A stretch of DNA of 64,000 nucleotides, from positions 11,164,235 through 11,228,234 of the forward strand of contig CM046345.1 in NCBI GenBank assembly GCA_025403435.1, read 5' to 3'. This DNA comes from Artocarpus heterophyllus (taxonomy: Eukaryota > Streptophyta > Magnoliopsida > Rosales > Moraceae). Shown here piece after piece: positions 13,042-24,011 of this stretch (the first letter of the stretch is position 1; each line of letters begins with the position of its first letter). Below the pieces are notes generated by a model. The model was not told where the DNA came from. It made no database searches and saw only the letters and a list, made by a program, of their open reading frames with translations. A program made the translations under genes and the position numbers.

Positions 13042-13979
13042 AGAAATTTCGTCCTCGAAATTTCAATTCTAGCAATACTAGTAAAAATTATGATTCCACT
13101 ATGATTCCAATTCCGAGTCTAAACCGTTAATGTTGTATGTCCTCCAAATTTAAGTTATCGTATCTCCACTTATTTACTTGCATAATAAATCTTACTCCTA
13201 AATCCCTCAATAAGAGTATTTCTGATAAGTTTCAACTTATAACACCGTATAATAGTCTAAGAATCTGATCAGGCCTACATATTGACCATATCATGATTCC
13301 AGTCCTTCATTGTCCATGGACTGTGATTTACAATCACATTTAAGGAGATTGCCAGAGAAATTTTATATACTTCATCTTTAGGTTCCTTTTCCTTTTTGAG
13401 TAAGGAAAAGTCAAATATATTTGATTTCATACCTCAACTAATAAACTAAAACATAATCATAAAACATATATCACAAACACTTATATTCAAAACCATACAT
13501 TAAACTTATTCATAGAGATATTAAACGGAATCTCTGGTTGCAAACATACCCGACATATTTTTCATTAAACAGCTATCCTCATGACACAAACATTCAACCC
13601 AAATAATATACTCATATTTCATATGGAATATCCCCATAACTGACTCTGGTACTTCCACATAATATTAACAGAATATTACACATTACAAACATGATACGGA
13701 TATGTTTCGAGAGTACAAGGCACTCCGTATACCAGCTATCCATATCATGCATGCTTATAGGATACAAAAACATCGATAAACAAAAGATCGGACCTTAAGA
13801 AGGATGCGTTTCGAGAGCATCAAGTACTCCGTATCCAGCCATCCCGGCATTAGGCTCAATGAATCTAAAAGATTTAACAACGACGTACCACAAGAAACAC
13901 AGAATACAAGGCAAACGGTTATTCGTAACACACGAAATACGGACACACATGCCTACATGCCAAAGATAAAACAAAAAGA
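13042..13979 (-). other. Gypsy T 3' noncoding interior
   Basis: 938 bp between the LOG-like ORF stop and the PPT. No ORF of note. It contains a diverged direct repeat of about 45 bp (13697-13745 and 13804-13850) sharing TTTCGAGAG and CTCCGTAT. Confidence 0.5.
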
Positions 13980-14669
13980 TTACAGATGGAGATTCAAATC
14001 AATTGGCCGCTCCCGGCTTTCCCTTTCCCATTCAAGCTTGGATGTTGCAGTGTCGGATTCTGGATGTATGATTTGCATTTTATCTATCAATTCCTCAGCT
14101 ATTGAAGCAGTAACAAAGATTTGTCTCTCCGATTCTGTAGTGATGTTTTCTTCCACAGCGTAATCTAGAAATTTCAAAAGACCGTCATAAAAACCCTTTA
14201 CGTTCAGCAGTCCCAAAGGTTTGGAATAAAAGCCCAACAATTGCCCACAAGCAACTATAAATATTTCCTCAAGAGTACCTAGACCACCAGGTAATGCTAT
14301 AAAAGCATCAGAATTATAGATTATGTCTTTAAAATTTTTAGGGATACTCCTGACTCCTTCTCCCTTACCTATGGCTTCCTTACAAAGGTTTCCTTCAACT
14401 GGAATATGAGGCCAAATTCTTACATCAGTAGCGTCGCTAGACCTAGCTGCTAGTGCCATATTTACCATCATTTTTATACTACCACCCCCATAGATTATGT
14501 TAATCTTCTTGCGTGCTAGGACTTGCCCTAAGTGATTTGCAGCTTCTAAATAAGCTTTATCTTTTCCAAGGCTGGAACCACAAAAGACACAGATATTCTT
14601 TATTTTCTTCGTGGACTGGGAGGTAGACATATTTGGTTTATAGAAGTGGTTGCTTAATGTCTGCTCCAC
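13980..14669 (-). CDS. LOG-like protein (PGGxGTxxE Rossmann family) carried by gypsy T
   Basis: A 229-aa ORF of the plant LOG family, enzymes that release active cytokinin bases from riboside 5'-monophosphates in the cytosol. Features in order: NICVFCGSS (about residues 25-33), IIYGGGS (about 59-65, normally YGGGSxGLMG but here GGGSIKMM), DAFIALPGGLGTLEE (about 122-136) and KPLGLLN (about 151-157). Length is normal. The conserved M-x-x-R-K helix before SDAF, which holds catalytic Arg/Lys in known LOGs, is replaced by IPKNFKDII, so activity is doubtful. The extreme C-terminus PIDLNLHL fits a DLNxxL/LxLxL EAR-type motif. Plant LOG genes usually have several introns; this copy has none, implying capture through mRNA. 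Start at 14669 gives the longest frame; Met14 (14630) is an alternative. Family assignment is firm, function is not. Confidence 0.85.
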   Translation of the reverse strand: MEQTLSNHFYKPNMSTSQSTKKIKNICVFCGSSLGKDKAYLEAANHLGQVLARKKINIIYGGGSIKMMVNMALAARSSDATDVRIWPHIPVEGNLCKEAIGKGEGVRSIPKNFKDIIYNSDAFIALPGGLGTLEEIFIVACGQLLGFYSKPLGLLNVKGFYDGLLKFLDYAVEENITTESERQIFVTASIAEELIDKMQIIHPESDTATSKLEWERESRERPIDLNLHL

Positions 14670-15273
14670 TTAGACTTCGGGTTCTACATGAGATTTTAAA
14701 GATGAGAAATATACAAAAAGGGCTAAAGAGATAGACGAGTAGGTAATGAAAAGGTAATCCAAAGATTTAAACAAAATCTTGTGCGGATAAGAAAGTAAGA
14801 TAAGGTGATTGATAGTTTACAAAAAATCTGATTCGCTTTTTGAAAAAGATTAGACTCTAATTGTATAACTTTTGACAATTGAGAACAATTTGACAGAAGA
14901 CCCTCTTGACACAACTGTAGACTTTTTGACAAATATACACCAAGTCTAAAAATTTAATATAAACGACAAATACTGTAGAACTTTTGAAATTTGAGACACA
15001 AATCTTGAAATATCTGGATAAGCTTTTCAAAATTCAAACATATTACTGTATCGTATGTAACGTGTCTGATAAGATAATATATTTTATTATATATATATTT
15101 AAGAAAATCATAAATTAAATAAGATATTAACACTTACTGTATCAATCTAATAATCACAATTATTTCAAACACAAAAGAAAATATTCTGAGTAAAAGAAAA
15201 ACACAAACTGTTGAACATCAGCTAAAACTGCTTCAAATAAGCAAAGACTAAATAACCTTTATAGTGCGATGAC

Positions 15274-15795
15274 TTATTCCCCATCCAGTTTTCTTATGGC
15301 TTGGCAAACAGGATCTAGAAATACCATATTCCTGAGGCGTTGTCTTTCTGTATAAAATTTAGGCCAGAGTTTAAAAATAGCTCCTTGAACATATCCACTA
15401 GGGTGACCGTGAAGAGGAGGATGGATGCTATCCAAGTTCTCCTTTGAAAGTCCATCCCTACAAAACCTTATTTTATCCTCTCTATTCGTAGACATATAAC
15501 CAGGTGAAGTACATTTACCGTTACAATTTTGTCTTCCACATTTGTTACAAGTGACCACGATGGCACGAGCTCTTCTTTTCATTACACTACGACTGGTACC
15601 TGTTCCTGGTAAACCGACATCTTGACTAAAGTCACTCGGACGGATTTTCCCCTCTATTAACATTCTCACATCACAAGGGATGCCAAAACGCATAAGAATC
15701 CACAACCGAGTAATTCTAGCCTTGTATTTCTTTCTAAGAATCTTTTGGGAGAGTGATGGGAAATACTTTCTCAGATGTTGGTACTTTGGGTCCAT
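15274..15795 (-). CDS. Small basic Cys-rich protein in gypsy T, resembling viral nucleic-acid-binding proteins
   Basis: An intact 173-aa ORF, Lys/Arg-rich, first in the order of element T. Its centre has GTSRSVMKRRARAI followed by CNKCGRQNCNGKC (C-x2-C-x4-C-x3-C) and then a NREDKIRFCRDG stretch. A basic Arg-rich patch, a small zinc-binding Cys cluster and an N-x-x-K-[IV]-x-x-F/C-x-x-x-G tail follow the plan of the small cysteine-rich nucleic-acid-binding proteins of carla-like flexuous RNA viruses (Viral_NABP family), some of which suppress RNA silencing. The order and spacing fit, but I judged this by eye. The C-terminal 45 residues (GAIFKLWPKFY region) match nothing I know. Alternatives are a cellular zinc protein or a remnant nucleocapsid; the Cys cluster is not CCHC. 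Start ATG at 15795 is the only good one. Confidence 0.5.
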   Translation of the reverse strand: MDPKYQHLRKYFPSLSQKILRKKYKARITRLWILMRFGIPCDVRMLIEGKIRPSDFSQDVGLPGTGTSRSVMKRRARAIVVTCNKCGRQNCNGKCTSPGYMSTNREDKIRFCRDGLSKENLDSIHPPLHGHPSGYVQGAIFKLWPKFYTERQRLRNMVFLDPVCQAIRKLDGE

Positions 15796-17261
15796 GATGA
15801 GATGAAAGAAGAGTAAATAGAAAGAAAAAATTAAGATAGTAAATTGCAGAATCCTAGAATTCCTTCTTCTTTTAGAGAAAAAGAAGAATTTTTAATGAAA
15901 AAGAAGAGGATTTGCGATTTAAAGAGAAAATAACAAATTAAGAGAGAAAAAGTGAACTCGGAGAAATAAGCTCCTATGCACAGTAAACGTATATGTAAAC
16001 AATGATTAAACCACTGTATATGACACGTATAGAAACCACGTGGGAGAGATAGTGTGAATCAAACTGATTTAAGATTTGAACTAGGCCCAAATGTTCTTAG
16101 TTGAAAATGGTCAGGTTGTTTCGGGCCTTAACACATTTAGAACAAGTTAAATAACAAACATAAAATTGAAAACCAATTTGTATGAATCTTAAACCCAATT
16201 CAAAGCCCACTATAGATAAAGTTAATTATGAACAACAAATCTAATTTAACGACAACAAGGATCTTCCTGAATGATATTTAAAATCATTTCATAACAACAT
16301 AATCTTCCAGCAACTCGAATAATTTTGTTTTAATCAAAACCTTATTGAACAATACATACACCCATATGTTATTCATAATACTTAACATCTATCAATGGAT
16401 TCATCATCATTGCTACCAAGGGTTTAGAATGTGACTAACCTTGAAATCAATACGATTTACGTCTTTCAACGTAGACCATATCAACGAACAAAGACACTTG
16501 ATGTTACTACTTAAGAACATCTACAATCCTCACAATTCTACTTATACAATATATAATTTCCTCATATAACAAAACCTTAGGTAACCAAAAGATTCACTGA
16601 TACACTTAAATACAATGTACGTAACGAAATATTCCAATTTTGAGATTCATGCATTCTAGACTTTACACAGTCTCAACAGACCAAAAGTCTAACATTTATC
16701 TCTCTCAAAATTCAATACCATGATTCCCAACTTATATCATATTCCTCAAATATATAGAACTTTTAAGAAAAGATATTGATACTTATGTGCTCCATCGAAT
16801 CCATACATAATCATTACTTAGGTTTGAATCAATTACGAAAAATTTGGCATATCTATGTCAAACTTTAAAATCAATAAATCAAGCCTTATATTTCTTATTG
16901 TTTTTCACGAGACAAAAGGCTTTTAAATCCTCGTATCTATACGAATTCTCATCGTTTATACGAATTAGATATGCTTATAGATCCAAATATTATACGAATC
17001 TCTCATAAGCATTCTACTTATAAACTCATTCCATATAATTATCATTCCCTCATAACTATTAATACTTTCCTTCTATATAATTATCGTACTCATATAACTA
17101 TTAATATTTTCATTCTATGGCCTTTCCATGTTACATCCTTCTAGACTGTATAAATCAATGTGAAGGTTCATTTTGATGATGACAATGAAAATTCAGCTTC
17201 AAAACCATCTCAAAAATATATTTTTTTAAAGTGGTGCTACACTCCCTAGGTTAACCGAACC
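15796..17261 (-). other. Gypsy T 5' leader (noncoding)
   Basis: About 1.47 kb of AT-rich sequence between PBS and the first ORF. No ORF above background. The part just upstream of the Cys-rich ORF (15830-15960) is very purine-rich on the + strand. It presumably holds packaging and untranslated sequence. Confidence 0.45.
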
Positions 17262-17277
17262 TAGGCTCTGATACCAA
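17262..17277 (-). other. Gypsy T primer binding site (tRNA-iMet)
   Basis: The minus strand reads TTGGTATCAGAGCCTA, a perfect match to the usual plant tRNA-iMet primer site, six bases from the LTR edge. Confidence 0.85.
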
Positions 17278-17283
17278 AAATTC

Positions 17284-19255
17284 TGTAACGCCCCTATATG
17301 GGGGTTAACAGTTTTTAATGAGATAAAATAAAAATAAATAATAAAAGTAAAACCTTAAAAATAAAATTTGCCCGGGACTTAAATGAAAACTCTCAACTCA
17401 AAAATAAAAATATAAACGATAATTAAACCACAGTTTAATGTAGCACCTTAAATTTAATAATATAAACTGTTGTCATCATCATTTTAACCCTCAACACATT
17501 GTAATACAGTCACAGAAAGTAACAATTGATGCTTACATTATCATGAAGAGCATTCTCAACGATTGAAGCAGTCCCAATGTAATATAGTTACATCACTTCC
17601 TCAACTATATTTCTCGTAGCCACCTCACACTTAGTGAGTCCTGAAAAGATATAAACATAAGGGAATGAGCGACACTATGCTCAGTAGAGAAAACCATTAC
17701 TCACCTTTAGGTTTTTATCATTACCACATTAAAACCTGCATGGTTAGTAAGTCACATCATATTCTAGATTATGAGGTTTATTATGATCACATCTTATGGA
17801 TACCGTAGTTAATCATTACCAAGTGTCATAATTACACATTTATATAAATATTACCAATCATCATTGTTCCTAGGTATCCATGTTAAATTGAGTATCACTC
17901 AACTCATCGAAACCCAAATGGGCGCACTTGATCACCCTATAAACATTCCAAGGGTGTTCCGGTGAGGGGACATCAAGCCCCGAGTCCTCACCAAATCGAT
18001 TCCTGTACAGTGTGTTCTGGGACTTTCAACCCAAGGAAGCGTCATCGCCTTCCCCCTACTTTACCTTTTAGGGTATTCATGCCCAAGGACGTAACCGTCG
18101 CCCTTTTCATGTCTCACAATTTCTCTATATTAAATCATTATTAATAGAGTTAATTTTCCTAACCATGCTTCTCAATTTATAACATGTGTCAATTCATTAT
18201 GTTCCTCGCCGTACAATACAAGACGAGTCCATGTCATAGTTTCATATGTGATACACATATAATATCAGTTCAACATAGATATATATATATTGCGGCAAAA
18301 CAATCAATTTTAATTCTATAAAAACCTCACAAAAGATGAGTAATAGAATCCCTACCTTTCAAGCTTATCAACAGTCTCTTAATCCTGGAATCAATTAACG
18401 TTAGCTCCATACTCCCTTGATCCTAAGGCGTGCATAAGGACAATTAAAACTAAAGCACAACATACAACTACATTCATAAAATTTATTTTAATTTAATCTT
18501 AGAATTTCAAGAAATAACCACTGCCCATAGAGGTATTATAAAGTTTAACAATATAAATTTTCTGTCTAGGGCATATACACTTAGACTTCATACATATGCT
18601 CCAAAATAGCAACAAAAATATACTTAGGTTTAAGAACGCAAATTTGAATAATCCTTTAGTATAAAAGAAAATTTATAAATGAAAGACTAAATTTGTTCAT
18701 AAGATTCTAACCTCGGATTATGGTTAGTTGGAAGCTTGAAATGGCTTCAAACAGGTTCCTTTACTTCGGTATGACTGAAATTCTTACTCAAATGGAGGTG
18801 ATGGTGGCTGATTTTTATGGCTGCCTTGAAGAAGTTCTCTAAGTATTTTGCTTCAGCAAAGAAATGAGAAGAAGAGTGTGGGAACCGTGGAAGAGAAAGG
18901 AAGAAAAGATGAAGTCTTTGAAGAGAAGTGATAGAAACAATTATAGAGGAGACATGTTGAAGCATGTCACGGAGGAAATAAAGAAAATAAGGTTCAAGAG
19001 TAGTTGGAAAAGATATCCTTATGTCTCATCTAAAGACTTTAACACACATAATGCCAATATGACATTTTTGAGATTTATTAGAAGTTCTAAGGCTTTTTAG
19101 TAATCATACTAAATAAATATAGGAGAATTTTAGAAAACTTAAAAATAGATAAAAATAAATATTATAAAATAAATTTAAATGAAGCAATTTTTTTTTATAC
19201 ATTAAAAATTAATTTAATTACCTCAATACCCGTTAGGAGAATAACGGGTGTCACA
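17284..19255 (-). repeat. Gypsy T 5' LTR, 1972 bp
   Basis: Runs TGTAACGCCCC to GGGTGTCACA in + orientation and is followed by target-site duplication GATTT. It is the promoter LTR for the two cargo ORFs, both of which lie downstream on the minus strand. Confidence 0.92.
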
Positions 19256-20565
19256 GATTTGTTCGTTAGTGGATTTGCCAATACGCGCAGGAGGACTCAG
19301 TATTGTTAGCACAAAATTCAGTGTCTTGAAAGATAGGATGATACTTAGGTTTCGTTTCCAATCATTATAATTCTTGCTAGTTAATGTGTTTTTGTCAAGT
19401 ATTGAAAAAGCATTTTTATACATTTTAATCTACAATAAAGAATCATATACCAAACATAAGCAAATATTCCTTTACAATTTAGTAAGATAACACAAATAAG
19501 TAAGCATACAATGTGTTTATTTGTCAAAACCTTGAAAAAACCACAACCTTACAACAATAATCTCTATCCAAAATTTAACAAGCTGCCTTAGGGAGACTTG
19601 CCAAATTCAATTAGGAATACGGATCCCCTTCGATTAATATATACCATCCAAGACTTATTTGATCTAGCATATATTAATAATCGTTTTCTTTAGCCATTAC
19701 CTTTATTAACAAAGCTCCTAGGGAGTTTAATCTTGAGTGTATAGCCATTAACTTAAGATTAATAAATTTAATTTTGAGTGTATTACCATCATTTCAACTA
19801 CTTTATCTATGGTTTATAATCGACACCTTGGGGGAACAACGACAAACCTTGCTAAAACAAATTATTCTCTCGGAGATCCAACCCAGCACATGATGTAATC
19901 CCTTCCTGGGGTCAGAATCACCATGTGTTACCTATGGACTAACGATGGAGGCCTTAGGTCCTCTCTTCGAGAATCTTCTCCTATTCAATATTTTAAAAGG
20001 TCAAGGTTTTATGTTAATATGCATGAACAAGTTTTAATGAGTGACACTCCTTATTCTACATGGTATGTTATCAACATACATGATAAAACAAATTATAATG
20101 CAGACAAGCAACGCAACATACAAAGCTACAAGCAATATAATAAATAGCCGCAATATCATGGTTCCATCCTAGAGAAAAGAAAATAAAGATTGCATAAGAT
20201 TAATTGAAACATATATCGATTCTTTATCTTGTATCTTTTTGTTGTATCTTTCTTTTGTGACATCCGTCTTCAATTTTTGAATCTCATATAGATCAAAAAA
20301 ATTATTTTTTTGGTTCTCATGAAATTTCATTTTCTCAAAATTGTCTCAAAAAACAAAAATAAAAACTACACCAAAACATACACTGTTTAAAAAAAAACAG
20401 CTTTGCCTACTACCGGCCTGTCGATCTGTGACCATCGGCCTATTGTTCTGCGACCATTAGCCTATCGATATTGATAACTTGCTAGCTGACCGACGTTGAA
20501 CCAACATTTTTCTAAACTTTTGTAAAAATAATTTTTAAGCAGTTTTTTTTTAATTTATTTTGCAT
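19256..20565 (-). pseudogene. Copia B, 5' part: gag N-terminus and leader
   Basis: Minus-strand continuation of copia B beyond gypsy T. Gag starts at 19423 (MYKNAFSILDKNTL, NYNDWKRNLSIIL) and is cut by T after STNEQI; copia A continues there with QAYDR, which confirms the join. The leader to about 20565 aligns with the copia A leader, including a weak microrepeat island (20411-20500). Similarity stops near 20565, where host-type sequence begins. No 5' LTR or PBS is present, so this end is truncated. Confidence 0.75.
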
Positions 20566-23343
20566 CTTTGCTATGTACACACACACATATCCTCATAGAA
20601 ACAATTTCCATTAAGCTTTGAAATGTGAATGGAAATGTGAGTGTTGCAAAGCATATAAATACACACACACATATATCAAGAGGCCCTACTCGTTAGTGAC
20701 TTGGGAAAAGGCAAAAATTAGGCGTCAGTTGTCTCATACTCTATTGTTGTTGTTGAAATTAATGGCTATCTATAGATGTGAGGACATATTTATACGTATC
20801 CACTACTCCGGCCATATTGACTCTAAATAAATAAATAAATGTCCAATGTTGACCGTTTAAAAAAAAAAAAGAAAGAAAACAAGGAGTAATTTGAACTTAA
20901 TTTTCATATTTTATTCACTCTATTAATCGTCAATAAGTCAAGCATTTCGATTTTTTTTTTTAAAGAACCAAAAGCATAGTTGCCCAAAAAAGTGTTGGGC
21001 GTCAATGATCTAAACACCCAAAGACATGAATGAGAATGTTCCCATTGCTTGAGAATTTGATGATGAGCTTGTCTTGACCAAGTCTCATTTAGAAAGGGCT
21101 TTATGGCCGTTGCTGACGCTAGTGACTATCTTCAACCTAAAGCTAATAATTAGGAGTTTCTACGGATTTGGGGTTCAATAAGCAAGTCAATTCAATATTA
21201 TCTGATTGGGATAATCACAATTTGTTATCAATCAAAAATTTCCCCAACCCAATCCAATCTAATCTAAACCATTAGATCCCGGGGAATGGATTCACGAATT
21301 CTATGGATAGAGACTTATTGAAATATTTTCTATGAGAGAGGGAATAACGTTTATCCTCTAGCTTTGTACCCACTAGCATGCCCAACTAGGTTGGTACTCA
21401 TTAGGTGCATTCCATCCCATACTAAACCTCTCACTCAAATATATTAATATAAAAAGAAAATACAATAAAAAAAAAATGAGAGTCAAAAATTTCAAATAAC
21501 AATCAAGCCTTACAAACCAGGAAACCCAGATGAGGTCAACAAGGCCCACGAGAGAATCTGTAATGACACCAATGCCTTTTAGGCTAAGACTATTGAAAGG
21601 CCCAATTTTTCATCAGTAAGAATTAAAATATAAAACCACAAAATAGTCAAATAAAATTCTATTAATTATGATAGACTAGCTTCAATAAAACTAAGGATGA
21701 AGTCTTTATCTTTTATTAACATTATTCTATAGTTCTAAATTTATAAATTTCACAAATTGAGAAATGTTTAATCTGCAAACCAACCTTCAATAGATTTTGA
21801 CTTTTAAGATGACTAAATTATTCCTAAGTAAATTTCAAAAAAAAAAAAAAACCCTAAAACATTAAAAAATAAGAAGAAACAAGGCAAAAAAACACATAAA
21901 AAAACCAATTTATGAGGTTATTCTTGGCATTTCTAAGGTCAAAATTTTAGTTTAAAGGTTTTATTTTAAGTTTTTTTTTACTTTTTTTAATTTTTATATT
22001 GGGGTATTTCCATAGTTTTTAGCTCCAAATGAAGAGTTGGCCAGGAAAAAGATATAAATTCGTATACTAAATCTAACATGAAGGTATATATTTAATAAGA
22101 AAAATGTTTTTTTTTTTGAATTGGGCATTGGAAATTTGACCTATTCACATTGCGGAGGAGTCGAGAGCAGTTTACTATTAGCCTGCAACCACTCAAAAGT
22201 ATAGTTTTAAATAAACCTAGAACACAATAAATAAAAAGGTACATGCTAGAAACTTAACATAAATATACAAGATTAGTTACAAATTTTCTTCTCTTCGTTA
22301 TAAACCGGATCTATGAATATGTTGGTAGACATGTCTCTAATAGTTACTGATGATATGATTGGGATCAAGATCAACTCCGCGAGCTGCTCTTCGGCATGAG
22401 AACTTCCAGGGCGAAGAGTGTGCTAAAGGTGCCATTGGTACAATGCTTGAAGTTATTAAGGAGTCTCATCAAGAGTGGCCAGAAATATTATCTTGATATC
22501 CGAATATAAATACTTCTACCATAATCCCTCTAGGATTTTCTTTAGATCGGTTCTAGCTCCGCCCGTCTCGCAATGCTCAAGAAAACTTTCTAAGAGTAAT
22601 TGGCCCTGGTTCTCTATATAGATAATGTTGGTTTCGCAAACCAAAATCAGTGAGAACAATAGAAGCGGAATAGACGGTTGACATACAACCAAAGTTTTAA
22701 TAAAACATTTGGCTGTGCACTATGGATATGTTAATTAGTATATCAAAAACTTAAATTTATACCATCGTTTGATTAAATCGATAACTTGATCAGTTGAAAA
22801 AAAAATCTTACTAATTAGATCTTCAATGTCTAGTCTTCCAAATTAAAACCGTACCTTACCGGCATAGGTTTTTTTTTTTTTTTTTTTTCTTGGCCTCCAA
22901 TTGCAAAATATACGAGAGAGATCGAGAGAGAGATATGAAAGAATTTTACACGATAGTCGTTGAAAAGGCAAAGTATTAAGCTTTAGACGCTGGTTCAACA
23001 ATCTTCATCTAAATTAAGCATTCAATATTCAGATGTTAACATTATTAGCTGAACGAAAGTCAATGCTAGTCTCTTAATTTGCTCTTTTTTCTTTTCTTTC
23101 CTTTTTTTTTTTTTTACACGATACTTCAGAGCATCAAATCAGATAACATGGCAAGGAGAAACGAAGGGGAAGAAAATTGCTTATTCATCCGCAAAACAAC
23201 AACAACAACAACAACAATAATAATTTCAATGTAGTTGACAAAGATGGTTTTACATATACTGTGAATGTAGTAGTGCTTCCCGACCATGCTTTTAAGACTA
23301 CATGAGGCTCCGATATTCCTAAAATTTATTGGCTCACTTTCAT
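20566..23343. other. Host intergenic sequence; duplicated upstream flank without its gene
   Basis: 20566-20870 is a diverged copy of the block upstream of the peptide pseudogene at 36.3-36.6 kb (CATAGA-ACAATTTCCATTAA, TGTCTCA..CTATTGTTGTTG), and 20990-21110 matches 36.72-36.80 kb. This implies a further peptide gene once lay to the left and was lost where copia B now ends. 22270-22640 is less AT-rich; one short + frame there reads GTMLEVIKESHQEWPEIL before a stop, and I could not place it. The rest is AT-rich with homopolymer runs. No complete gene seen. Confidence 0.4.
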
Positions 23344-23642
23344 TTATTTATATAGCTGGAGGAGGATTTCTAAAAACTGGACTTTTACTTTGACCCAACG
23401 TGGCGCAGGTGGCCAAGAAGGTCGACCAAGGTTTCCTCGACCCGCGTTACATCCGATCAGTGGCCTCCTGAAAGAAGAAAACAAAGACGGATTATAACAT
23501 GCTAGAGACTCTAACTCTAATCTTAATTGCTTTTTTAGTTCATAGAGCTTACAGACCGGTTAACGCGATCACCGAACGGTGGATTGAAGAGAAGGACGAT
23601 GAATAGTATCCAACATAAACACAAAAACCTTAAGCACTTCAT
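23344..23642 (-). CDS. SSP1: predicted small secreted peptide, two exons
   Basis: Exon 1 is 23557-23642, exon 2 is 23344-23467. With the donor at the position conserved in the family (GTCTGT) the product is 69 aa: a hydrophobic N-terminal signal (MKCLRFLCLCWILFIVLLF) ending near FGDR, then a short mature part with GRPSWPPAPRW. The acceptor is good (TTCTTTCAG before GAGGCC). A stronger donor, GTAAGC, lies 4 nt downstream; using it would stop the frame after about nine codons, so this copy may be decaying. The second exon differs much from the other copies and its last 20 residues may be read-through. Not a family I recognise. It belongs with the copies at 35.9, 39.5, 44.0, 47.8, 53.3 and 56.7 kb. 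Confidence 0.4.
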
Positions 23643-23972
23643 GATCCCTCGCTTTCCTAGCTTTTTGTTTCAGCTTGTAAGCTAGCGTTATGACCTGCAT
23701 TTATAAGTTATAGCTTATAATTTTACACGTGCTTAAATGGCTGGAATTTATTTAAACACAATATTGAGAGGCTCTGGTCTGTTCACACAGCTGGAAACTA
23801 CTTGGAAGATAGTCAACAACCAAATTCTAATTTTATTTAAAGTAGGTTCAATAATTGATTTATTCTCCGCGGCAGAGACGATTTTATCAGAGTCAAACAT
23901 TGTGGTCAAAATTAATGGCCAAGTCTTTATATGTGAGGACAGGTATTTATCCATATCTTTTTGACTAGCACT

Positions 23973-24011
<39 letters not shown>

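Larger units (their letters stand above)
11054..19255 (-). mobile_element. Gypsy T: young non-autonomous Ty3/gypsy-type retrotransposon with two cargo ORFs
   Basis: Two 1972-bp LTRs (11054-13025 and 17284-19255) differ at about seven positions by eye, giving near 99.6% identity. A perfect 5-bp duplication GATTT flanks the element (11049-11053 and 19256-19260). The minus strand is the sense strand: PBS TGGTATCAGAGCC inside the right LTR and PPT AAGGGGGGTAGAGC beside the left LTR. The 4258-bp interior has no gag, protease, RT, RNase H or integrase. It has two intact ORFs, a LOG-like protein and a Cys-rich basic protein. The PPT context (AAATTTC-TTTAAGGGGGG) and TGTGACACCC termini are those of Del/Tekay-like chromoviruses, so mobilisation in trans by such an element is inferred. 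Target: gag of copia B. Confidence 0.9.

Noticed and set aside
13804..14163. 119-aa + strand ORF
   Set aside because: It is the antisense shadow of the LOG-like ORF end and its 3' flank.
13980..14669. Calling the LOG-like protein an active cytokinin-releasing enzyme
   Set aside because: The conserved Arg/Lys helix is replaced, so only family membership is supported.
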